DNA from: Tubiluchus corallicola | Lineage: Eukaryota; Priapulida; Priapulimorpha; Priapulimorphida; Tubiluchidae | Assembly: GCA_030141605.1 (NCBI GenBank) | Contig: JAQGDQ010000118.1 | Location: forward strand, 521,001 to 585,000 | Direction: 5' to 3' | Length of the DNA: 64,000 nucleotides | Shown here: positions 34,346-45,588 of the stretch, piece after piece | Position numbering within the stretch: the first letter of the stretch is position 1 | Layout of the letters: the number at the start of each line of letters is the position of its first letter | Made by a program: the position numbers and the translations under genes | The notes under the pieces: generated by a model | Database searches by the model: none | Told to the model about the DNA's origin: nothing | The model's input: the letters and a program-made list of their open reading frames with translations, nothing else

Positions 34346-35470
34346 GTGAGAGTAACGTCACTCTGCCACCATGTATCAATAGGAGCATGTGTTTAAAAAT
34401 AGGATGCAGTATTTTCAATGATCAGTTTTTTCGATCCGACTATTTTAATCAATAGGTGCATGTTTTGCCCATTTTCTCTGCTGAATATAAATGTTCATCT
34501 GGTCTGACGTAGTAATGGTGGAACTATTGACGAATGATTTGGAATTTGCTTGGAAAATTTGACATTAACAACTCCAAACCTCCAGCAATAATAAGTTACG
34601 GCTGCTTTGAAACTTAACAGATAAGCCACTTTTGGAGCTTTGAACCATTAATTTAAAGTCACTTTTATTACTAAAACTCCAAGTCAACATCTAGGCACCA
34701 AATTCTAATAATATGAAAATGAAAGCTATTAAAACTAACAAAATAATGTCAAAAGAACTGTCACTTAACTTTGAAAATTTTGGTCTTCCTAAAACTGTTG
34801 AATTTTTTGAGTTTGGTACTTTTGCTGTAGCTTGTACATTGTACAAGAAATGTCTAGAATTGTCCATGTACTGAGTAAACATTAGATAAAATTATTGTAT
34901 CTTGACGTATTACACATAAATAAAAATCAAATAGTTTGTGGAGTTATTTTAGCATTTAGTTATCCTAAAACTGTAGATGATAAAATACGTTTAGCATTTA
35001 TTATCAACGGCTCCATCTGTTTTTTTAGGTTTCTACTCCTCGCACAATGGATTTTCATGCAAAATTACTTCTGAAATACATTTGCTTACCTTCGACAAAT
35101 TAAAAATGGATTTTTTTAAAAAAAATTGGAAAAGCTTTCAGTAACTGGAGGTCTTGCACTATAACAATGTACAGTATCACTTGTGTGAAATCGGCAAATG
35201 CAGAAAATTTCAGCCATGTAGACTCAACACTCCAATACATTTTGGCCTCATGTCTACTCTATTTTTAAGGAGATATTTCTGTTAAAAGAAGATACGACCT
35301 TATTTTCTCCTGGCTGATCGGTTAAGTTTGCCTGGAACTCTGTACAGCATATCTCTCTTGGGCTGCAGCAAATAAGCGATCAGTAAAGCAGCGTGTACAA
35401 TCACGCAAGTGTACACCACACTAAGCTACTCAAAGTTGGAGTGTGTGAATAGGGCATGTTTTTCTTAATT
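34346..35470. other. Intergenic region upstream of the cGAS-like gene
   Basis: AT-rich. No exon recognised. Confidence 0.4.
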
Positions 35471-35474
35471 TTAT

Positions 35475-35550
35475 CCAATCAAATCACTGTGCACAATAAC
35501 AGAGAAGTCAGGTCCTATAAAACCTATTTTGAATGGTGCGGTCCTGAGGG
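35475..35550 (+). promoter_or_regulatory. Core promoter of the ankyrin/cGAS-like gene
   Basis: A CCAAT box (35475-35479) and a TATA box TATAAAA (35516-35522) are spaced as in a classical RNA polymerase II promoter. They predict a start near 35545 and a 5' UTR of about 75 bases before ATG 35621. The tttttatccag just before the ATG could instead be a splice acceptor. Confidence 0.55.
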
Positions 35551-35620
35551 AGTTATGCTTGAGACTATATGAACTAATGTCATTATGATCAGTGATGTTT
35601 GAATTGTTTTTATCCAGATT

Positions 35621-37462
35621 ATGAGCGCTTTTCAAAACTTTTTCATTAATAAGAAGGATTCAAGTGGGTGGACACAACTCCACTGGGCCGTTTTTCTAAA
35701 TCGAATCAGTGATGTTAAGGAATTTCTGGAAAAGGGTGCCGATACAGAAATCAGAGACAAAAAGCGCGGAAATACTGCGCTAATTTGTGCTGCTGCTCGT
35801 GGCTATACCAAAATCCTTGGTGTGCTATTAGATAATGGTGCAGATGTTACAGTGGTAAATGATGTTGGCAACACAGCATTACATGAAGCTGCCTGCAAAT
35901 ACAGTGCTACTGTTTTACACGATGCTGAAAGTGACATATTTGAAGCGAAGCGCTGCACTGTACTTGAGTTAGTGAAACATGGTATTGATATTGCCAAAAA
36001 GAATACTGACGGAAAAACCGCTGTAGAAATTTTTATTAACCAGGCAAATAACACAGGGTTCAACAAAGATTTAAGAGAGCTGATCGGGTTTTTGTTAAGA
36101 TCTTTATATGTGACCAGAAAGCTTGATGATTATTCTCCTAGTAAAGATTTGTTTTTGTCGGAACGAAGTCAGGGTATTAAAGAATGTAAATGCATTGGAG
36201 ACATCGTAACGATTCCTTCAGTTGGTCGTCTTCCTCGTACCGAAGAAAATGAAGTCATTTTAGAAAGAATTACGGCTCTGTTAAACCATGTCTGCAGAAA
36301 GATGAGGGAAACTGATGTCAGATTTGATGCAAGTCCTATTCTCGTTGGCAGTAGCTCATGTGGCATTAAGTGCGGTCTGCCAGACGAGTTTGATTTTTTC
36401 GTCGTGTTAAAAAATTTATGTGACTGCACCTTAGTTGATGGCCTTCCATCCGGTTTTGTAAAGGTGCATGTGCGTGATGAAAATAAACAAAAACTCTATG
36501 CTGAGTTTCTCGATGAAGAGTTTCTCACTATCGAAATAAAAGATTTGTTTGTTATGTTGATATGTAAGGCAATGGATGCCGCTCTTAACGACTCACAGTT
36601 TGAGGAATCACTTTGCTTAATTAATATAGAGTGGAACAAAGTCTGCACAACTTTCAAGTTTATCTATCATGGCAATCATTACAAAGCACTCTGTATTTCT
36701 CTGGATGTTTCCCCTGTATTGGAAATGCCGGAAAAACTTGGAGCCGACGCATCAGTAGAATCACTTTGTTCGGAAATTCCCTGCCATGTTGTCTGTAAGC
36801 CATACACGGATGTGTCCGATTTAACCGTCTGGACTATGTCAACAGCAGTGATGGAAAGTCAGAGAATAAAGGAGATGCCAATTTGTAAGAAACAGGTGAT
36901 GATTTTACTGAAATCATTAATGAGTGGACATTTGTACTGCCCTAGTCCAGACGTAGATATTAAGGAGCACTTGGAAGGCGAAAAATTGTATGTCAGGAAG
37001 CATCTGATAGACAAGTATCGCATCGACATTGTGAGCTTGTTTTGTGTGACAAAATTTCAACCTGGTAAATTAATCGATTCATATCTCTTGAAGACAGCTT
37101 TTCTTCATGAATCTCAGAAGTTTGCTGCTGATGAGTTTTGGGCAGCAGATAGAGTCATTGAACGGGTGTTAAGCATACTGAGTTATATCAGTGATTGTTG
37201 TAAGCAAGGATACATGCCTCACTACATTCTTAATAATGTAAATGTGCTTAGTGAGCATATACGCAAAAGCATCCTCTCTCTGCCTCACTTGATAACATTG
37301 AGTGCGGAAGCGATCTCGACACATGTTAAGAACAATACTCTGCCAACTAAAGAGGGTGTGATGACTCTGACAAGAGAGCAAATCATAGATTTAGTGAAGA
37401 AAAGTCAGCTGAGTGAAACTTGGATGGATGATGTTGCTGATCTGTGGAATTCTATTGAAGAG
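35621..37462 (+). CDS. Ankyrin-repeat cGAS-like nucleotidyltransferase, exon 1
   Basis: Exon 1 encodes 614 residues. Ankyrin repeats: about 16-46 (GWTQLHWAV), 50-82 (GNTALICAAARG), 83-128 (interrupted) and a partial one at 131-160. From about 205 to 560 a Mab-21/cGAS-like domain follows. The GSSS loop at 243-246 lies 12 residues before E256-F-D258, and the third catalytic acid is D362 in ISLDVSPVLE. This is the GS...ExD...D triad of active cGAS-like enzymes. The WTMS block (404) and LKTAFLHES complete the family pattern. The zinc-thumb insertion of vertebrate cGAS is absent, as in other invertebrate cGLRs. Predicted role: ligand-activated synthesis of a cyclic or linear nucleotide messenger in the cytosol; substrate and ligand unknown. 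The exon ends at GAG followed by GTAAAA, phase 0. Read-through would add only eight residues before a stop. Confidence 0.88.
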
Positions 37463-38769
37463 GTAAAATTGAACCCTTTTAATTGTTAACATCATTTACT
37501 CCTACATTTGAATTTTCATACTTTGCACTATCCATACGATATTTTAGTTTGAAATCTTGCAAGAGTTTTGGCATTTCCCTGGAAAAATACAATGTATTAA
37601 AAACAATTGGCAAAAGCCACGTCACTGTATCCTACTTGAATCCTATTTAGGCCCACTAGGCCTATATTGAATGGGTTTGTTTTTCATAATGTAGTTAGTT
37701 GCACAGCTTACTAACGTTGAGTACAGAGACATTGTTTGTTTGACAATCAAGAATATCGATTCGTTCTTTTTACTAGCATAGTGAGGCCATACCCACTGTA
37801 ATATTTTTTTATCAATATTGTAATCAGTGCAACTAATACACAAGAAATCAGACAAAACTCTTTAGCTATATGTAGGCAACACATTAAACGGGAGAAGTGC
37901 TTAGTTACTGTCAGCTTTAAAGCAAAATGTTATCAATTAATAAACTTGAGGTGTGTTTGCAGTTTGCAGTTTTTGCACCCTAAATGCAGTAGGTGAAGGG
38001 TAAGTTACATCATTGATGCTGTGCATTGGTACCACTGTGTTATAACCATAAATAAAAGAGAAAATGATTGGAATTGTGGCTTTATTCCAATTTAAAGAGC
38101 AGCACCATTCCAATTACAAGTTAAGGTGCACTGCTTAAAAGAATGCCAAACCAAAGTGTTGTAATAGGCATAGATGTTAATTAGTTACTCAACATAACAT
38201 TCTTCCCTCCTAAGAATTTGGGAACATTTAAAGCTACAATATCAATTATAAGTGTTATCAAATTGAACCAGACAAACAGTTCAAAGTTAACAGTATTAAC
38301 TCGGAAACTAAACAAAATTTAGTACAGTTAGTTTAAGATACTTATATAAAAGGGATTTGATAAGCAGTATACTGATTCACTGAATGTAATGTCCAATGCA
38401 TATGAATTCTAAAATTAGCAAGAGTTTGATAAAGTTACATCCAATTCAGTTCACTACAATTAATCACAATAGCGTGCTGGCATTTTCCCTTTGTTTGCTC
38501 TAGAAGACCTCCTTACAGATTCTACTTCTTCACTGTCAAGTGCAATTTCTGTAATCTCTTCCTTCCCACTAGTGAAAACTCCATCCATCTTTGTATTAAT
38601 AGTATCCTGATTTGAGACTGTTTCTGTGCGTACAACGTTATGGGAATTCACAGAAATTGCACTCCTGTGTATAATTCTGTGTATGTGATTATGATCTTGA
38701 TAAATCAATACATTATTTTGACTATTAGACATTTTATTAGCCAAAATAAAAATTTCTGCTTTTTTTCAG
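37463..38769 (+). other. Predicted intron with possible intronic polyA signals
   Basis: The GT-AG intron carries AATAAA at 37939-37944 and 38051-38056. These could produce a short isoform ending VKLNPFNC. The remainder is AT-rich and includes an antisense frame at 38460-38744. Confidence 0.55.
38460..38744 (-). mobile_element. Antisense frame, possible retroelement remnant
   Basis: A 94-residue frame inside the intron ends RRSSRANKGKMPARYCD, resembling the basic RRSxRxxKxxxPARY motifs common in retroelement polyproteins. No domain is otherwise recognisable. It might be a chance frame. Confidence 0.3.
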
Positions 38770-38973
38770 TCTTATAAAAAGTCGATAGGTTACGTTCAGC
38801 ACGTTAGAAGAAAGCTAGAGGATGGTAATGATAAAGAGAAGAACAACAGTTTTCACAAGTTTGATCTTCAGGAAAGTGACAGCCACCAGTTTGTTGATAT
38901 GGTAAAAGAAGAGCCTGGGGAAGTGCCGGAGAACACAAAATGCTGCCCGCCTAATAAGTGCATTTGTCAATGA
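38770..38973 (+). CDS. Ankyrin-repeat cGAS-like gene, predicted exon 2
   Basis: A strong acceptor (polypyrimidine tract then ttttttcag, ending 38769) precedes an in-phase open exon of 67 codons plus TGA. It starts SYKKSIGYVQHVRRKLEDG and ends CCPPNKCICQ. The donor after residue 614 and this acceptor are both phase 0, giving a 681-residue protein. The tail is basic, then acidic, then Cys-rich. Its last four residues, C-I-C-Q, fit a CaaX prenylation box, with two upstream cysteines available for palmitoylation. Splicing is inferred from sequence alone. Confidence 0.7.
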   Translation, partial: SYKKSIGYVQHVRRKLEDGNDKEKNNSFHKFDLQESDSHQFVDMVKEEPGEVPENTKCCPPNKCICQ

Positions 38974-39041
38974 CAAAGGTTCTACGGACATAGCTTTTGG
39001 AGCGTTTCTCTACCTCATACATATGTAAACTAACTTGTGTA

Positions 39042-39553
39042 CAGTCTAGCCTCGTTATCTCTCCACTGTCTGTCTGGGCAAATTTTTGGCGAGAGGCGAG
39101 TATGGCGAGATAACGGGAATATTACGAAGTTAGTCTATATGTATATACATAATAGTTGATTAACATAGTGTTACTTTTTTATTTAAAAAACCTTTTTCAA
39201 GTATACAGTTAAATGCAATAAACTTAGCAAAATAACCAACCACAGCACTCCTAATCTAATCCTGGTGAGACACACTAGAGTAATTATGTCTGTCTATCGA
39301 GTACAGCAGCATTGTCTACATACCGCGGTTATATTGATCGACACGCGGTATATGTATTGATCGATTCACCTCTGAGTTTGTCTGTTTGGCGACATAACGA
39401 ATATAGTTTACATAAGCACTCATCCTAGCATGACGTGGCGAGGGTGGCGACTTAACGAGGTAAATATCAAAGCAGGAAATCCGTTCTGGTACTTTCTATG
39501 GCGAGAGACGAGTTTGGCGGCATAACGAGGGGCGAGATAACGAGGCTAGACTG
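39042..39553. mobile_element. Tc1/mariner-pogo-like MITE 2
   Basis: Inverted termini CAGTCTAGCCTCGTTATCTC (20 of 20 matching) bound 512 bp flanked by TA (39040-39041, 39554-39555). Numerous GGCGAGA/ATAACGAGG units repeat inside. It lies 68 bp past the stop of the cGAS-like gene and may be part of its 3' UTR. Confidence 0.88.
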
Positions 39554-39555
39554 TA

Positions 39556-40148
39556 TTATGTTTTTATATGCCTTTGAATGATGCATAACTAAAATAATAT
39601 GTAAATAATGCCTAGTTTGAGGACAATAGAGCATTTATTACCCTTGAGATTGTCACCATCAGCGGTTTTCCCAAGGCTTATGACCTTAATGACTCAAGGC
39701 CCTGGTTTGGGGAAAAGTCCGGCTGGTAACAATTCCCAGGTGTTAAATACAAATGCTACCTGATAAAAACTAGGTCTTTTTGTTCTATTATGCAACACTA
39801 GAAATTCCATATTTTGTGAATTATTACGAATCAGATTTCCAAATAGCTGATTCAAATTTCATTCACAATATTCTGAAAAGAATAAAAAATTTTGTTAGCC
39901 CGTCGTCTTTCAGCTTCAGTTACGGCACGTCTATTCAGACTAGCAAGTTTTCTGTCGTGAGTTCTCTCTGAAAGTTAAACTTGGCGAGTTTTGCTGCGTG
40001 TCAGCTCGTGCCTTCTATCGGTGAGAACTCGCAGTATCTCTCAGAGAGTTTGCAAAAACTTTTCGACGTAACTGTTCCCACTTGTGGGTTTACTCTCAAA
40101 GAAAAAAGTCACGAGATTCAACTCACTAGTCTGTGTGTGCCATTAAAA
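39556..40148. other. Intergenic region with degenerate repeat
   Basis: 39880-40140 contains gactagcaagtttt, tctctcagagag and similar motifs shared with the small MITE at 12156 and with sequences upstream of the CD225 first exons. It is a diverged repeat family. No gene seen. Confidence 0.45.
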
Positions 40149-40649
40149 CAGGGGTGTGCAAATTATACTAACTAGCGGGGCCACATTAAACTTTCCCGCA
40201 ATTCCTGCGGGCCACAGGCAGTTTGATCAAGGAGCCAAGTACAGAAAGGCCTAATAACGATTTTTTTGCGTCCGACCTGCGTACATCATTACTACTACAC
40301 TCAAGAAACTATTTTAGAAGTTATTAAAATTTATATTACAAACCATATATTTCTACTTTCAGGACAGATAGTGGTAATTTCATTACAATGCATATTAGTA
40401 ATGTGTATCACACAGTCTGTGTAGTACAGTGACATTAAGCTACAACCGTCTTGTAAGGGTTAATGGCATCCGATCTAGTAGAAAAAACTACCCGCACTAT
40501 CTTTGGGATCGTGGCACGGACTTCAGCTGAATACACTCAATTAATCGCCCGGGCCGCACTTTCATTAGGTTGACAAATCTCTTCGCGGGCCGCACAAATT
40601 CTCTCGGCGGGCCGCATGTGGCCCGCGAGCCACAATTTGCACACCCCTG
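40149..40649. mobile_element. hAT-like MITE family E, copy 2
   Basis: Termini CAGGGGTGTGCAAA and TTTGCACACCCCTG bound 501 bp. They are flanked by a perfect 8-bp duplication CATTAAAA (40141-40148 and 40650-40657). Inverted relative to 23007-23505. Confidence 0.93.
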
Positions 40650-40657
40650 CATTAAAA

Positions 40658-42000
40658 TAAAGGAGTGCAATGAAGTACACTCACAGTACGCATGCTTATT
40701 GTGCATAGAGTCTACTACGAAAATCATATTTACTGATTTTTTACATCGCTAATTGGCAGAGACAGTATTTTACATAACAGATCTATTATTTATCAGTGAC
40801 ACTGTTTTGAAGATTAACAGAATTTGTTAGAAAACTTGTGTATAATAAAGTCCCATAATACTATTTCTGTAAACGTCAGCGTCAGTAAGTATAAATTGTA
40901 ACTTGCAAAAGTTCATATCAGACATGTGATATTTTACTCATAGCCATTGTTATTGCTCAGAATGTTTTAAAACACTTACTATTTTTAAATGGATACTATT
41001 CAACTATTTTATAACAATAATTTTATGTAATTATAATATTTTTTATATACAAGTGCACAAAGAAATTAACATTTAAATTTTGAAGGTTTTATAAATGGTC
41101 TGTTACATTTATGTCCATTTTGTATTTAATGCATGTATCATGTTAAGACTGAATCAAAGCTCAAATTTATTTATTTGAAAATTTGAATAATGTGTAGGAT
41201 AGATCTGAATTAGTTTGTTTTATTAATTAATTAATGTGTAAGATCTGTTTTCTTGTAGTAGTTTCAGAGTTTAATGAAATTTTAAAATTTGTTTTATGTG
41301 TTGAAGTAAAAGTTGTACAAGAATCACTTGATTTTTGTAGTAAAACTGAATGAATATTTTTGTTATCTGTGGAAGCACATGTAGTTAAATTGTTTCAATT
41401 CCACTACCTCAAAATATTATAACTTTTCTGGGTAATTTTAACTTCTTTCATGTAGTTGCTGTTTCTTTGGTAATAATTTAAAAGCAGAATGCTATTAAGA
41501 TTGTGGGTTCTATAACTCTGGTATGTTGTAAGTTTTCAACAGCTTTAATAAGCTTTACAGATTCCTATAGAGTTTGCATGTTTTGAAAGTTTATATGTTT
41601 ATTATATTTTATATAATTATATACAATTAACTGTAAGCTGTATTTTTGTATAAATTTATAATAATGATATCAAAGTTTGATTGCTGTACAGAAATTACTG
41701 TGGCATAAATAATGCTTTATAAAACGTAACTTCATCATTGTCTTTTTTAACACAGTTTGCAAAATATACATGCATTTTACTAAAGCTCTTAACGTAGTTT
41801 TGAAATTATTACTAAGTCTGTCTGTATCTATTTTCTATGATTATCATGTTGAATCACTTTTGTTTGTCTCAATTGTAAAGTTGTTACACTCAAACTAATC
41901 TCTGTTATTAACTTTGGTTTTTCCAACACTGGAGAATGTGAAGTCAAATTCTCCACCCTTACGCAGTGACATTTATTTGAAGTCACAGATTCATGTAGTG
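40658..42000. other. AT-rich intergenic region
   Basis: Strongly AT-rich. No exon recognised, including no match to CD225 exons 2 or 3. Confidence 0.45.
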
Positions 42001-42232
42001 GTAGTTGTTGTTTGTTTGTTTGTTTGATTGATTGATAGGCATGTAGTAAACTTGATTTAACATTGTTAACATTGTACAAATGGCAAACCACAAATGAAAT
42101 TTAAATCGAATGAAATAAAGTTTAAATATTCACGCTGGGATAGGTAGGATTAAATTTTATGTGCTGTTTGTCGTTTTTGTTGCTAGGACTACAGATGAAT
42201 AGGTTACAAAAAGGTTATTTAAGGTTATTTAC

Positions 42233-42363
42233 AAACGTAGGTATAGGCTTATAGGTAGGTATAGCTACTCATTAGGCTTAGTAGGTATAACCTAGGTATA
42301 GGGTATAGGCTTAGGGTATGTAAGGGTAACGTAGGTATAGGCTTAGTAGGTATAACCTACTCA
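42233..42363. repeat. Cryptic GTAGGTATAGGCTTA repeat
   Basis: About 130 bases of irregular units built from (a/t)taggtata(g)gcttagg(g)tat. They are absent from the corresponding place in segmental copy B. Confidence 0.7.
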
Positions 42364-42544
42364 TCCCATGCACTGGATTTCAGCTCACGAAAATCTCATG
42401 ATATGTATCGATTTTGTCAACTTTAACATTGAGTCATTCAAATCCATTAAATATCGTTAAAGTAATTAAGAAAGCTGCTTATTTGGAGTAACATCAGTGT
42501 TCAATGTCAAGTAGCATACTCTTTAGCTAAACTTGTATACTTAC

Positions 42545-42604
42545 ACCTTTGAGTCCAGGTACAGAATATGGAGGTGGTGCTTGGTCAATTTGCTCCTCAG
42601 ACAT
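42545..42604 (-). pseudogene. Orphan CD225/dispanin first exon (copy A)
   Basis: ATG on the minus strand opens a 20-codon exon, MSEEQIDQAPPPYSVPGLKG, ending at a perfect GTAAGT donor. It differs from the functional-looking exon at 48362-48421 in only five residues and keeps the PPPY motif. No partner exons 2 or 3 are found downstream (toward lower coordinates) in the 3.5 kb examined, so it is either a partial duplication or the start of a paralogue with distant exons. Confidence 0.65.
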
Positions 42605-43240
42605 TTTTGAAAATTGTTCTCCAAGATAAAAGGGTGTTTAGCTAATTTAATTTAGCTAACTTAAGATAGCTAATTTAGTTTGTTAGTGCATTGCTGCAAT
42701 AAACGCCTGTCAGTTGAATAAGGAAACTGACGCCCTTGTAAGTTTGAGTGAATTTTGTGACCTGGGTTCCATTTTCCAGCAAAATCTTTGATGATTCTAT
42801 TACAAAAAAGTTTTGAGCACAAACAATAGCAAATGTAATGATTGGCGATTTTCATTTAAGTTTTAGAATATTCTCCTCAATGTAGAAAAACTATTAAATG
42901 CGACTTTTCGCAGTGACGTCATAATCTGAAAAATTCTAATTTGAAATTTAAAAATGAAATTTTCTATTGTATGTACGGTTTCAGTTGATACAAGTTGATA
43001 CTTTCCAAGTTAAGTCGCCAAGTAACTCACAAGCGTCTTCAGCCACTCTCCTACAGTAAGTGCGACATTCACTCTCTATTTTCTGCAAAAAGTATCGAAA
43101 GTAACTCGTCGAAGTGCGCACACTGGACATTAATTCAACTCGTTGCAACTGTTGGGTTTGCAATTTATTGCTGGCAATAATTCACAAAGCAATTCATATT
43201 TGTGAGTTTGCTGTCGTGGAGAAAACTCACTAGTCTCAAC

Positions 43241-44600
43241 GTGACATTGTAAGGCATTAACGAGCCACTATGAACCTATTAATGAAAAAAGTTTCTTATT
43301 TTATAACTCTTTTAAGTTGTCTAAAAAGGGCAGAATCAAGCTTGTAATGCAGTCGTCAGATGCTTATTAAAAGTGACACAATTGTGACACTTTCTTTGCA
43401 GATTTTTATTTTTGCCCAACTGAATTTTTGCCCTCACTTAAGTTAAAAAAATAGGCAATTTTTAATGCAGTGTACTTGCACTCAAAATTGTGTACACAGT
43501 TCGGAAGTAATTCAAAGTCAATGCCCCTTGTGAGCGGTTAAAATTGCACAGGTAAAATGGCACAAAAATAACAAAAGTAAATGTCGCACAGGAAAAAAAA
43601 TCACACAAATTTAAAGTAGCTAAAAATCTCACAGGTAAAAATGGCACAGGAAAAAATGGCACAAATGGAGAAGTAGGTAAAAATTGCACATACGTTATTT
43701 TGATGCAGTGATTTCTATAATAAAACTAGAATACATTCAGTGGAAGCAGATATTTCCTCGGAAGCTGGACAATCTCAAACTTGTTCATTTCGTTTTTTTA
43801 TTCAAATAATGTAGTACAAAGATGAACAAGCAAAAGTAGAAAAATATACCTATATTGGTTTTACATGGACTAGCAAAGAATCAAAATAATTTATTCATTA
43901 AATAGATGTTTTATCAGTATACACAAGTATTCCATATTAATGTTTATTTACTTTTTTATTTACATATCAAGCTAAACTCATCAGATTCATCAAGCCCAAA
44001 TAGTGTCCTGGTAATCATCTTTTTTATTTTTAGAAATGAATGTAATTATATTAATTATTGAACCCAATGCGGCCATTCTTGTAATTTTGGCTGATATCTT
44101 TATCTTTTTTAATATTTATAAGCCATTATATGACTCAGGTACTGCAGTATTCTATGGCATCTATTATTGTATTTTTAGGTGACCATGTTGCCGGAATTAA
44201 CTTAAATTTAAACTTAAACTAATGCGTTAAGAATCTACAATCTATTACATAAATGTAGGTGGAGCAATGGCTCCTTGCTTTTCGCTAAAAATGTGCGTGG
44301 ATCATTCACGTGTGTTAGTATATGACTACGTGTGCCTAAGCCCAATGAAAGTGGCTGTCGAATAAAAAGCTTCGAAAAAAAGTCCATTGGTAATTGTCAA
44401 CACTTTTATCGGCAATTGTAAATTTGTTTAGATCTTAGTACTACACCTGCTTGGCAAACTATTTATTAAGAAAGGTGCTGTAACAATTCATCTTGTATTT
44501 TTTGTAATAATTTGAAAAATCCTCCCTATAGTCTCCAGTCCAGTCTCTTAATCCAGTCTCGCTGTGCAAGCCTAGAACTGTTTAAAGGATATATTGCTCT
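43241..44600. other. Intergenic region
   Basis: 43540-43690 has imperfect repeats of the form (a/t)ttgcacaggtaaaaatggcaca. No gene seen. Confidence 0.4.
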
Positions 44601-44608
44601 CTAAACTT

Positions 44609-44610
44609 TA

Positions 44611-44664
<54 letters not shown>

Positions 44665-44740
44665 TATTATTACTATTACTGTTATTATTATTATCATCAC
44701 GATTACTTTTACTGTTATTATTATTATTATTATTATTTTG
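44609..44740. repeat. (ATT)n microsatellite, interrupted
   Basis: Trinucleotide ATT with occasional variants. It generates an Asn-rich minus-strand frame that I regard as spurious. Confidence 0.95.
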
Positions 44741-45321
44741 TATTGTACTGAGTTCTACTGCATATGGTGATTTTGGAAATGCACTTTCTATGGTACGCTC
44801 GTAGGCCTGTTTTTTCAACTTTAACCAATGCAGAACTAGCTATTGTTTATGTGATTAAATATTTAGGCCTAGAGGTCTAAATTTGGAACTGCATTCTGTG
44901 AGGCAGGCTGGAAGGCTATTTTCCTTAACAGAGCTATGTAATATTTATATGATTAAAGCATTATAGGCATTCTGAGTAATTCATTTTACTTATTTAATAT
45001 ATTTTTTAAAAGACTGTGCACTTTATACATGAATAACGAAAAATGCAGGCTATAGCAATCCACAATCTAGTAAAAAAACTTAAAACAAACATATCATCCA
45101 ATAACAAAATCGATTTTTTATTGAAAAGCAGATTGCTTTTTTATTTTTGTTCCTGACTGCTTAACAATTTTGGTCTTGTCTTTTTTCAAATCATGACTTC
45201 ACGTATTTGAGACATTACTTAGCGTGCTCTATGAATGGGTAACCTATTATAATAAACAAATTTAAGTTTAAATTGCCCAGATTGTTACGAAAGTTTGCAA
45301 TTTCTAAGTTGCCGAATGTTC

Positions 45322-45588
45322 TTAATACTTCCAAATAAACTTGTATTTTCCATTGTATTTCATCCTTAACACATAGCTTTCGTGTTCTGGCTCAGAAACG
45401 TTGTGGTGCTTGTTGTCGTCATCATCATCATCATCTTCACGTGACTTACGGGCTGTAACACTCAAGCAAATGCAAAGAATAATAAATAAAGTAATTGCAA
45501 GACCCAAAGAAATTCCACTCCAGAGTTTGGACTTCTTTGAGGCTGCCCAGGCTTCTTCTAACCGACCCTCTGCGTTGAATTGGTCGAC
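45322..45588 (-). CDS. CD225/dispanin-family membrane protein, exon 3
   Basis: The last exon starts after tattttcag (phase 0) with VDQFNAEGRLEEAWAASKKS. This is the conserved intracellular loop of CD225 domains, containing the A-x2-AS-K segment. The second membrane span follows (GISLGLAITLFIILCICLSV), then a cytoplasmic or lumenal tail with seven consecutive Asp, His-rich sequence and a KYKFIWKY end. An AATAAA on the minus strand lies about 200 bases past the stop (near 45120). Joined to exons 1 and 2 the protein is 167 residues. The family includes IFITM antiviral factors, PRRT proteins and synapse-differentiation proteins; which function applies here cannot be told. Confidence 0.88.
   Translation of the reverse strand, partial: VDQFNAEGRLEEAWAASKKSKLWSGISLGLAITLFIILCICLSVTARKSREDDDDDDDNKHHNVSEPEHESYVLRMKYNGKYKFIWKY

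Larger units (their letters stand above)
42020..43240. repeat. Segmental duplicate A (of 48050-49020)
   Basis: Long stretches match 48050-49020 in the same order and orientation: the aaacttgatttaac block, the first exon with its donor, the gcctgtca(g/a)ttgaat(a/t)aggaaactgacgccc block, and the upstream motif-rich region. Copy A additionally has an expanded gtaggtatagg repeat (42233-42363). Confidence 0.75.
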
